Below are positions 9,830-16,266 of a stretch of DNA of 16,266 bases, one piece after another (the first letter of the stretch is position 1; each line of letters opens with the position of its first letter). The position numbers and the translations under genes are program-made. Location: positions 1 through 16,266 of the forward strand of contig JAUXEL010000018.1 in assembly GCA_030620575.1 (NCBI GenBank). The letters run 5' to 3'. The notes beneath the pieces were generated by a model that was not told the origin of the DNA, ran no database searches, and saw only the letters and a program-made list of their open reading frames with translations. Origin of the DNA: Fidelibacterota bacterium (GTDB taxonomy: Bacteria > Fidelibacterota > Fidelibacteria > Fidelibacterales > Fidelibacteraceae).

Positions 9830-11210
9830 TGAAGTAATTTTACTTGTTGATACCTATCGCAAATTACATCGGCGCGGTGCTAAAATTAATTTAATCAATA
9901 TTATTGATAAAACACATCATGCTGACCTGGCTTTATTGTTTCGCTCATTTACTATTCATGAGCGACTTTATTTTTTCTCCTTGATAAAAGGTAACGAAAA
10001 AAAAGGAGAGGTGTTATCGGAGCTTGACGACAGTTTTATCGTTGAGATATTACAGTCCCTGAAACGCCCTGATGTCATTCAAATTTTTCGTGAAATGGAT
10101 TATGATGATGAATCTGACATCCTGCATCTGCTACCGGAGGAAGAACAACAGGAACTTCTAAAGTTGATGAAAGACGATGAATCACGCGAAGTAGAAGCTC
10201 TTATGAAATACGCCGAAGATACAGCCGGCGGTATCATGAATCCGGAAGTTTTTCGTTTGTTTGAGGATTATACAATTGCCCGGGCAACCGAAGAAATACA
10301 GAAAAGTACCGACACCGAGATGGTTTTTTATATTTATGTAACTGACGAACGGAATCATCTTGTCGGCGTGGTTTCTTTACGGCAACTTATTCTCAATGAT
10401 CCGAAAAAGAAATTATCCGATATCATGGTTGAAGATGTGATCAGTATTCCCCCGGAAACGGACCAGGAAGAAGTAGCTCGCATTGCGTCACGCTATAATT
10501 TTATTGCCGTTCCGGTTGTAGATGATGAAAATAAACTGATCGGTGTAGTCACGGTTGACGATATTATTGATGTATTACGGGAAGAGGCCACGGAAGATTT
10601 ACTCCAAATGGCTGGTTTAGGGCGTGATACAGACATTATCCTGAAGTCTACCTGGGAAACCATCAAGAAACGTTTTCCGTGGCTTATGGCAACGTATATC
10701 GGCGGATTGATTGCAGCACTTGTTATCGGCGTGTTCCACGACCTGCTCAGTACCTTTATTGTTTTGATGTCATTTATTCCTATTATTGCGGGGATGGGGG
10801 GGAATATCGGGACTCAGAGTTCTACCATTATTACACGCGGGCTTTTGAGCGGCCGGGTAAACCCGGACACCATAAGGAAAATTATCAGCAAGGAACTTCA
10901 GGTAGGATTGACATTGGGGCTTATTTACGGTATTGGCCTGGGTGGAATTGCTTTTTTAATGACCTTTGTTTTTCATAGCAGCGGATATGACTATTCTCTG
11001 ATAAACTGTATCGAGTTAAGTACTGCAATTGCAATTGCAATTGTTATTGCTATGTCCCTGGCCACCTTTGCCGGCACGCTTTTACCGATCATTTTCAGTA
11101 AAATGAAAATTGATCCGGCTATTGCTACCGGTCCACTGGTTACTACCACCATTGATATTTTTGGTATCTTGATCTATCTGTTGATCGCTACCGGACTGGT
11201 AAACATATAA
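9819..11210 (+). CDS. mgtE: MgtE-type Mg2+ channel/transporter
   Basis: 463 residues, typical for MgtE. The order is: a helical N domain (about 1-130, with LLPEEEQQELL), two CBS domains (about 140-200 and 203-262, with GVVSLRQLIL and GVVTVDDIIDVLREEATEDLLQ), the plug helix, and a five-helix membrane domain from about 288. The pore motif GMGGNIGTQ spans 325-333. Asp432 in IDPAIATGP is the conserved pore acid. The start is ATG 9819, six bases after AAGGAG (9807-9812); the in-frame ATG at 9798 is upstream of that site. The gene begins inside the CPBP gene, so translation is probably coupled. The N and CBS domains close the channel when cytosolic Mg2+ is high. Confidence 0.95.
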   Translation: MRNNEVILLVDTYRKLHRRGAKINLINIIDKTHHADLALLFRSFTIHERLYFFSLIKGNEKKGEVLSELDDSFIVEILQSLKRPDVIQIFREMDYDDESDILHLLPEEEQQELLKLMKDDESREVEALMKYAEDTAGGIMNPEVFRLFEDYTIARATEEIQKSTDTEMVFYIYVTDERNHLVGVVSLRQLILNDPKKKLSDIMVEDVISIPPETDQEEVARIASRYNFIAVPVVDDENKLIGVVTVDDIIDVLREEATEDLLQMAGLGRDTDIILKSTWETIKKRFPWLMATYIGGLIAALVIGVFHDLLSTFIVLMSFIPIIAGMGGNIGTQSSTIITRGLLSGRVNPDTIRKIISKELQVGLTLGLIYGIGLGGIAFLMTFVFHSSGYDYSLINCIELSTAIAIAIVIAMSLATFAGTLLPIIFSKMKIDPAIATGPLVTTTIDIFGILIYLLIATGLVNI

Positions 11211-11216
11211 TAAACA

Positions 11217-11912
11217 ATGATGAAACGAATTTATATTATTCTTGCCCTGTTATCCGGGAGTCTCTGGGCTTCCGACACCCTCTTTTTTGATGTTTCTATA
11301 TTGGGCATTCATGTTGCCGGCGTAGAGGTTATAGAACGGCAACTGGATGGCGATGTAAACGAGATTATCTACCATGCCTTTACCGTGGGTGCTTTTGATA
11401 AAATTTATGATATTGATAATTGGTATTACTATTATACCGATACGCTATGTACCCATATGGATTCCCTGAAAAAAACCATTCATCAGGATGATTTTCATCA
11501 AAATTATTCTGAAATTATTCGCAACGACAGTATTTATTACCGTAATTTTCATGTTATTCCGACACCCAAACCGCTACACCATACCTTGTCTTTTTTACTC
11601 TACTTTCAGCAGCATCCCGAGGCTATGAAAACCGGGAATCGTTTTTCTTTCCTGATCTCTGATGAAGGGGAGCTTTATCACCCGGAAATCAGTGTAACGA
11701 TCAATGAAAAAAAGCAGCAAAGAGAAATTCAGTTTTTTTTCTTAAAGGTTGCCGGGGAAGAAGTTGTTGAACCGACGGATGTATTTAACTGGATGGTTTG
11801 CTCCCCGAAAGTGGATCGCATGCTTGCTTACTCGATGGCGGATAATACCATTAGCGAAGGGTATTTTACTCTTAGATGGGGATTCAAGCTGAAAGCCAAG
11901 CAAACAAAATAG
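11217..11912 (+). CDS. DUF3108-like exported protein
   Basis: 231 residues beginning with a Sec signal peptide: MMKRIYIILALLSGSLWAS, with likely cleavage after about residue 19. The body is beta-rich, with the pattern of DUF3108 proteins: an FDVSILGIHVAGVEVIE opening, then a paired YYYYTDTL strand, a Y..I/Y..F repeat, and TPKPLHHTLSFLLYFQQHP in place of the family's DPLSxLYYLR segment. It is probably periplasmic or outer-membrane associated. It starts 6 bases after the mgtE stop with no visible Shine-Dalgarno sequence, so it may depend on coupling to mgtE. It is the last gene of the plus-strand run. The function of the family is unknown. Confidence 0.6.
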   Translation: MMKRIYIILALLSGSLWASDTLFFDVSILGIHVAGVEVIERQLDGDVNEIIYHAFTVGAFDKIYDIDNWYYYYTDTLCTHMDSLKKTIHQDDFHQNYSEIIRNDSIYYRNFHVIPTPKPLHHTLSFLLYFQQHPEAMKTGNRFSFLISDEGELYHPEISVTINEKKQQREIQFFFLKVAGEEVVEPTDVFNWMVCSPKVDRMLAYSMADNTISEGYFTLRWGFKLKAKQTK

Positions 11913-12134
11913 AGTTGGCACGTAAATCGTGAACCGTAAATCACCTGCCCGGCGTAGCCGAACGAAGTGAAGGCGAAGAGGGGTGAACCGTGAACCGTGA
12001 AGCGTGAACCGTGCTTGCTTGCTAGGCCCCGCCCCGAGGCTTCGGGGTCGGGGAAGACGGAAGACACTAAGAAACAAAGAACGCAAAGAAAATTTTAAGA
12101 TTTGATTATTTATTATCTTCAACAAATCAACAAA
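11913..12134. repeat. Convergent intergenic region with CGTGAAC heptamer repeats and GC hairpin
   Basis: This lies between converging genes. Heptamers of the form CGTRAAY start at 11921, 11928 and 11935, and again at 11982 (GGTGAAC), 11989, 11996 (CGTGAAG) and 12003. The two clusters flank an insert of about 40 bases containing CCCGGCGTAGCCGAACGAAG. At 12027-12053 there is an imperfect hairpin (CCCCG/CCCCGAGG against CTTCGGGG/T/CGGGG) related to the palindrome at 97-120. Open frames across the region translate the repeat and are not credible genes. A weak stem (GATTTG/CAAATC) followed by a T-rich stretch on the minus strand, near 12080-12128, could end pckA transcription, but this is uncertain. 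Confidence 0.7.
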
Positions 12135-13784
12135 TCAACTCCCTAACTTCTTAACCACTGCTTCCAATGCTTCAAGCGCATCTGCCGGAAGTTTATCAAT
12201 ACCGCCTTTTTCTGTCTCACGGGAAGCAATATAGGTAATGCGGTCATTAAAACGGGCAATGAATTCCTTGCGATATTCTGCGTTGTCAAGAGATATATCA
12301 AAACCCTCAATATCCAGAGTTTCAATATCGTTAAAAGACCCCCATGGCTTGAATTCGGCCGTTTTTTCGATAATAGATTCGATAATGCCGAGTGTATGTT
12401 TCGGCTGGACCTTTTTACCCATAAAAAAACCGGTGTTCAGCACATAACAATTCACGCCGCCTTCGATCAGTTTTTTAAAGCGAGAATAATCCATTAACAG
12501 GGGATAGGTGCGAAAAGGATTTGCGTAAGGTTCAACGACCAGCGCATTCGGGTCGACACCCGGTGCCAGGCGTTCCGCGCTTGTTCGCTTGGTTGCAAGT
12601 GTTGCGCCCATGGCGGCACCTAAAGCGGCACCATCCAGTTTGATAACCGGCGGGATCGTCGGATCTTTCATCAGCCAGAAAATCGCGTTTATAGGTTCAT
12701 TGACACGGTCAACCCGGTTGGGCGACCATAATCTTGATTTTACCGCACGTCCGTTACCGTTACGGACATCTTCCGTCACCGGATAAACCTTCCCGTCTTC
12801 ATACATTACCGCCCCGTTATTTTGCAAGGTAAGAATGTATTTATTATCTTCACAATTCATCGGGTAATCCTGGGTTTTATCAAAATAGGCCGGTTCCAGT
12901 GCAATGGAATATTTTTTATCGGCATTGATAATAAATGCATCATCATGCAGAATTGTGACATCGTATTTATTATCATGTTTTGCATGAGTGATGGTGGATT
13001 TCCCGGAGCCGGATAAACCGAATACCGCTACCGTATATTTTCTGTTGTTTTTCAGATTATATCGCTTTAATCCGCCGTGACAGGATGCGTATCCGTTGCG
13101 CGCGGCTATACCCCATCCCAGTGTCAGGGTTGCCTTTTTGTGCTCACCGAAATACCGCATGCCAAGCAGTGCAGCGCAGTTGTAATTTGGATCAAAAAAG
13201 GTCAATCCCAGTGGATGGTCTTCATGTTGCCAGTCCGGATCGGAAAAAATATAAACATCTCCTTCGGGAAGCTCGCGGGAGCGCTTGTAAAGAGCTTTTA
13301 TTTCATCATTAAAATATTGAAAATTCAACATCCAGGATAAAAGCAGATTTTCGTGACCTTCCGGAACAAGAAAATGGGCTTTTACCATAAAATCTTCATC
13401 AAGCCCTATGACTGTTTCAGCATGATACATATTGCAGTCCCGGGTTCCATAGACCGCTTCACGGATCTTTCCGGAATATTCTTTTATATCCACGCCGGGT
13501 TCATCAACAATACGGCGCGCAGCAGCACAGCGACCAAATACCGTACCGTCATTAAATAAAAGGACATTTGCATCTTTCGGAAGATCCTGCTCTTCCGGTT
13601 TGTAAATGGGCATCCTGGTCAGCTCAATAGTTCCCGGAGATGTGCGTGCCAAAGAATATGCCTCTGCAACGGTATTAACCGGTATAATATTATTTCGATA
13701 AAATGCAGACTGGATAGTTGTCCGAATCTGTGATGTTATGCGTTGAAATTCCTTGCCATTACGATAAAGTCCGATCGTTGCCAT
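12135..13784 (-). CDS. pckA: Phosphoenolpyruvate carboxykinase (ATP-type), divergent
   Basis: A 549-residue ATP-type PEPCK, which interconverts oxaloacetate + ATP and PEP + CO2 + ADP. Key features are: a substrate loop with Arg47 in ARTSPGT; YFGEHKK (211-217) matching the GExKKG Mn-site lysine; His236 in SCHGGL; the P-loop GLSGSGKST (256-264); the kinase-2 acids HDD (280-282); EPYANPFRTYPL; and NTGFFMGKKVQPKHTLG near the C-terminus. In well-studied enzymes the last motif is NTGW..G and HTRA; here the Arg is Leu, so the nucleotide pocket differs. GGAG lies about seven bases before the ATG. It starts 22 bases after the aminotransferase gene on the same strand, so the two are probably one operon. 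Confidence 0.85.
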   Translation of the reverse strand: MATIGLYRNGKEFQRITSQIRTTIQSAFYRNNIIPVNTVAEAYSLARTSPGTIELTRMPIYKPEEQDLPKDANVLLFNDGTVFGRCAAARRIVDEPGVDIKEYSGKIREAVYGTRDCNMYHAETVIGLDEDFMVKAHFLVPEGHENLLLSWMLNFQYFNDEIKALYKRSRELPEGDVYIFSDPDWQHEDHPLGLTFFDPNYNCAALLGMRYFGEHKKATLTLGWGIAARNGYASCHGGLKRYNLKNNRKYTVAVFGLSGSGKSTITHAKHDNKYDVTILHDDAFIINADKKYSIALEPAYFDKTQDYPMNCEDNKYILTLQNNGAVMYEDGKVYPVTEDVRNGNGRAVKSRLWSPNRVDRVNEPINAIFWLMKDPTIPPVIKLDGAALGAAMGATLATKRTSAERLAPGVDPNALVVEPYANPFRTYPLLMDYSRFKKLIEGGVNCYVLNTGFFMGKKVQPKHTLGIIESIIEKTAEFKPWGSFNDIETLDIEGFDISLDNAEYRKEFIARFNDRITYIASRETEKGGIDKLPADALEALEAVVKKLGS

Positions 13785-13806
13785 GTTCGTTCTCCTTCAT
13801 TGGATA

Positions 13807-15099
13807 TTATTGCTCTTTGCACGCAGCATAGAGATTTTCATATAAGGTCTCAATTTTATCTTTCGCAACGGCAGAATACGCGAGACGTATAACGCCGTGT
13901 ATATAAATAACACCGGTGCTGTATTTTTCTATCAGGGTCTTACGAATTGCATCACCATCGAGACCGTCAGCGAGAGATACGCACATAAAATAGCCGGAAT
14001 TGTAAGGGAGTGGTGTGAAAAATTCTTTATAACGCTTGCCGTTTGCTGCAATTACCGCCTTAACGGTCTCATAACGCGATCTGAGCAAATCATATTTCGA
14101 TTGTTTTTCCGCTTGATAATCAGGATCGCGATATGCTTCGAGAAGCAATGATTGTGAAATATGGGGTGATGAAGAAATACTGCTGCGAATGCCGCCGGCA
14201 GTTTTATTTTCCAGGATACTATACACATCATCATCAAGTCCTTTTGCGGCATAGGTGATAAAGCCGACCCGGAATCCCCAGACATAATCTTCTTTTGTGG
14301 CACCGTCGATTTTTACGGCTAAAACATTTTCATGAATATCAGCAATATGTGCAAAGAGCGACTGTTTTTCCACGCCATCTTCATAGACCAATCCAAAATA
14401 CGCGTCATCGCAAAGAACAATAATATGATTTCCGTGTTCAGCACTTGTTTTCAAAATATCTGTGATCTCCCGCATCTCGATTTCTGTCGGAGTATATCCC
14501 GTGGGATTATTCGGAAAATTCATTGCAACTATTTTTTTACCGATACTGGTTCCTGAAAGCCGGTCTCTCAGACTTTCAAGATCCATTTTTTGACCTTTAT
14601 ATAAAGGATAGGTGTCAAAATTTGCATCACAGTGATCTTTTATAAGCATATTATAATTTCCCCAGTACAAATCAGGTATAATAACCGTATCACCCGGATT
14701 TAGAAATAGCATAGAAGCAATACTCAAACCGTGGCTAAGGGCACAGGTAACCACCGGCAGGCTGGTGGGTTTTCCTTGCAAAATAGGGTTTTTTTGCAGT
14801 TGCATGACTTTCCATCGCTTGCGCAATTCCGGCAGTCCGCTACATCCTGCGTAGGGAAAAATTTTCTTGGGATCAAGGTTTATCAAGCGTTTTAAAGAAC
14901 GAAAATGGACAGGAGAGAAATCATCTTCAAAAGCCATTCCGATGGTTGCGTTTATTGCTGATCCTTTTGCCTGCATACTCTGCGATAATATCCCGGTCTT
15001 AGGGAAATAGGACTCTTTTCCCTTTCGAGAAAGCATATTGTATATTCCGGGTGCTTTTGCTTTCAAGCGTTCGTTCAATTCTGTAGCGAATGGATTCAT
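13807..15099 (-). CDS. PLP-dependent aminotransferase, class I/II
   Basis: A 430-residue fold-type I aminotransferase. Motifs in order are: PYAGCSGLPELR (82-93), CALSHGLSIASMLFLNPGDTVIIPDLYWGNY, NFPNNPTGYTP (194-204, with the PLP-contact Asn), DDAYFGL (231-237), the Schiff-base lysine Lys269 in DGATKEDYVWGFRVGF with Arg277, and NSGYFMCVSL near the C-terminus. AAGGAG lies six bases upstream of ATG. The gene precedes pckA by 22 bases. An aspartate- or alanine-type transaminase would supply oxaloacetate or pyruvate to that step, but substrate specificity cannot be read from the sequence. Activity should depend on PLP. Confidence 0.88.
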   Translation of the reverse strand: MNPFATELNERLKAKAPGIYNMLSRKGKESYFPKTGILSQSMQAKGSAINATIGMAFEDDFSPVHFRSLKRLINLDPKKIFPYAGCSGLPELRKRWKVMQLQKNPILQGKPTSLPVVTCALSHGLSIASMLFLNPGDTVIIPDLYWGNYNMLIKDHCDANFDTYPLYKGQKMDLESLRDRLSGTSIGKKIVAMNFPNNPTGYTPTEIEMREITDILKTSAEHGNHIIVLCDDAYFGLVYEDGVEKQSLFAHIADIHENVLAVKIDGATKEDYVWGFRVGFITYAAKGLDDDVYSILENKTAGGIRSSISSSPHISQSLLLEAYRDPDYQAEKQSKYDLLRSRYETVKAVIAANGKRYKEFFTPLPYNSGYFMCVSLADGLDGDAIRKTLIEKYSTGVIYIHGVIRLAYSAVAKDKIETLYENLYAACKEQ

Positions 15100-15434
15100 G
15101 GTAACTCCTTGTCTGCCTTATCTTATATTATAGCACAGATACCGTTTCTGCCGGCGTATCATTTTTGTAAACTGCATCGTATTGAAAATTAGCATAAAAA
15201 TAAATAGTATTTTCTAATAGGTAATATAAAAAAATTATGATCAAAAGTAAATCGAATCCATTCTTAAATCACATAATATGAGTTTGTTCTCGATTTTCCG
15301 TTTTTTGATTCTTTCAGCTAATCTTTTCATATTGTGACGATAATAAAAAAAGAGAGCAATTTTAACAATAAAGCATGTATAAAAATTTAATTTAACTGTA
15401 AAATATCAATAATACACAGGGGGATTGATAATAC
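15100..15434. other. AT-rich divergent intergenic region
   Basis: Apart from the two promoters at its ends (15127-15135 minus strand, 15435-15462 plus strand), this stretch of more than 300 bases shows no gene, tRNA or strong hairpin. It is markedly AT-rich with several A and T runs, for example near 15341-15400. Such composition could bend DNA or bind nucleoid proteins, but no specific site is recognised. Confidence 0.6.
15127..15135 (-). promoter_or_regulatory. Extended -10 promoter of the aminotransferase-pckA operon
   Basis: On the minus strand the sequence reads TGCTATAAT, a perfect extended -10 (TGn-TATAAT), about 28 bases upstream of the aminotransferase ATG. The -35 region 17 bases away is GC-rich and does not match TTGACA, as is usual for extended -10 promoters. 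Confidence 0.6.
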
Positions 15435-15462
15435 TTGAAAACAATATAAATATTGTTGTAAT
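15435..15462 (+). promoter_or_regulatory. Probable promoter/operator of the asparaginase-domain gene
   Basis: TTGAAA (15435-15440) and TGTAAT (15457-15462) are spaced 16 bases apart. Between them is a near-perfect dyad AACAATA-TAAA-TATTGTT (15440-15457), whose core is ACAAT-N6-ATTGT. It overlaps the -35 end and abuts the -10, a position suited to repression. The same elements in the same order occur at 947-975 before dciA. Confidence 0.5.
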
Positions 15463-15495
15463 CTTTATGTGTCTCAAATTTATAACAGGATTTAC

Positions 15496-15999
15496 ATGAA
15501 ACATATCACATTTATTACGACCGGCGGAACTATTGAAAAAACCTATAATGAACATACCGGCAGTTTAAAAAATCAACATTCCATTCTTTCCCGGATATTG
15601 GCTACTTTGCGACTTCCGGATATGTCCATTAGCCAGCGTAATGTGATCTTTAAGGATTCTCTTGATATGACAGACAGTGACCGTGAAATTGTTCTCGATA
15701 TAACCCGTCAGGCAATGACAGGCTCCGATGCGATAATCATCTTGCACGGTACGGATACCCTGGAACAGACCGGACAATTATTGTATGAGGAAATTGATAA
15801 ACCTTTGTGTCCTGTTATCTTTACCGGCGCTATGCGCCCCTATGAATTTAAGGATTCGGATGCCGCGCAAAATGTGATCGAAGCCCTTTTCTCTGTGAAT
15901 CTGGTTCCGCCCGGGATCTATGTCGCAATGCATAACAAACTTCTGGCCTTTCCCAATGTCAAAAAAGACCGGGAAAAACTGACGTTTGTTAAAGGATAA
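15496..15999 (+). CDS. Stand-alone asparaginase N-terminal domain protein
   Basis: 167 residues from the ATG at 15496, which follows AGGA (15487-15490) by five bases; the in-frame ATG at 15469 lies beside the promoter and adds nine residues atypical of the family. The L-asparaginase catalytic residues of the N domain are present: Thr12 in TTGGTIEKT, Ser55 in KDSLDMT, Thr86-Asp87 in HGTDTLEQT, and Lys157 in NVKKD, matching Lys162 of E. coli AnsB. VIFTGAMRPYEF is also typical. Full asparaginases have about 330 residues and a C-terminal domain that completes the neighbouring active site; here the protein ends just after the lysine. Short asparaginase-domain proteins of this kind exist elsewhere. 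Asparaginase activity is plausible but unproven. Confidence 0.75.
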   Translation: MKHITFITTGGTIEKTYNEHTGSLKNQHSILSRILATLRLPDMSISQRNVIFKDSLDMTDSDREIVLDITRQAMTGSDAIIILHGTDTLEQTGQLLYEEIDKPLCPVIFTGAMRPYEFKDSDAAQNVIEALFSVNLVPPGIYVAMHNKLLAFPNVKKDREKLTFVKG

Positions 16000-16016
16000 A
16001 ACTTACCACCCCCTAA

Positions 16017-16039
16017 CCCCCTCCTAAATTAGGAGGGGG
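16017..16039. repeat. CCCCCTCCTAA / TTAGGAGGGGG inverted repeat
   Basis: An almost perfect hairpin with 11-base arms begins 17 bases after the asparaginase-domain stop, preceded by CCACCCCCTAACCC. Similar C-rich/G-rich stems are common dispersed intergenic repeats in several bacterial groups. No T-run follows on either strand, so termination is possible but not canonical. Confidence 0.65.
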
Positions 16040-16040
16040 G

Positions 16041-16266
16041 AGAAGATAGAAGAAAGAATTCCTCAATCGATGAATTTATTTAGATGATGCAGATTTGTAT
16101 CCACCAATAACAATCGGTAATGTTTGATATTGGCGACGACGTACGGAACCCCGAAGCTTCCATTAGACTACCTAGTACTAAAAAATGTTGTAAATTAAAG
16201 TGTATGGAATCTACATGGCGGGGTTGAGCAAGTCTACCCGAAGCTCATAGCTAACGAGTTAATGCC
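16041..16266. other. Unidentified, possibly structured noncoding sequence at window edge
   Basis: No convincing coding frame is seen. Two nested complementary segments exist: AACCCCG (16147-16153) with CGGGGTT (16219-16225), and TTCCA (16158-16162) with TGGAA (16205-16209). Together they would form a long stem with an internal loop. The left arm contains CCCCGAAGCTTC, shared with the palindrome at 97-120. The sequence runs off the window, so it could be the start of an RNA element, an intron or mobile-element end, or more repeat DNA. Confidence 0.35.

Noticed and set aside
11742..12125. Minus-strand open frame with repeated GSRFT/VHG residues
   Set aside because: It is the translation of the CGTGAAC repeat and the antisense of the DUF3108-like gene; no start site or homology.

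Overview
The window is about 16 kb of bacterial chromosome with roughly 43% G+C by eye. Genes are densely packed and most have strong AGGAG-type ribosome binding sites. The replication and topology genes (dciA-like, gyrB, gyrA, ssb) mark it as core chromosome. The best promoters look sigma70-like (TTGAAA with TATAAC, and an extended -10), which argues against a typical Bacteroidota genome. The PEP carboxykinase, the MgtE transporter, the bacterial eIF2B-like protein and the intergenic CGTGAAC heptamers fit an uncultured, probably anaerobic lineage. I cannot name the phylum from sequence alone.

Layout. Positions 1-189 hold a stack of palindromes. A minus-strand gene (190-873) encodes a transglutaminase-fold protein whose catalytic Cys and His positions are both substituted. 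A plus-strand run of eleven genes follows (1070-11912) with gaps of about 50 bases or less, several overlaps and no terminator seen: dciA-like, gyrB, gyrA, yggS (PLP homeostasis), a half-length purine nucleoside phosphorylase-like protein, ssb, a DUF2225-type zinc-ribbon protein, an eIF2B-like protein, a CPBP membrane protease, mgtE, and a DUF3108-like exported protein. A convergent gap (11913-12134) carries heptamer repeats and a GC hairpin. A minus-strand pair follows: a class I/II aminotransferase (13807-15099) and an ATP-type PEP carboxykinase (12135-13784). Across a 396-base divergent gap lies a stand-alone asparaginase N-domain protein (15496-15999). The window ends in an AGGAGGGGG hairpin repeat and an unidentified, possibly structured sequence.

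How the genes fit together. The plus-strand run joins DNA topology and replication functions with PLP and Mg2+ homeostasis. The asparaginase-domain, aminotransferase and PEPCK genes could form a route from asparagine through aspartate and oxaloacetate to PEP, but only the PEPCK step is assigned with good confidence.

Most notable observations: yggS has no ATG, GTG or TTG that would keep its PLP lysine, and its best start is an ATA overlapping the gyrA stop as ATAA. Two distant promoters share a TTGAAA / ACAAT-N6/7-ATTGT layout that suggests a common operator. Three proteins look like reduced or inactivated enzymes: the transglutaminase-like protein, the half PNP and the eIF2B-like protein.
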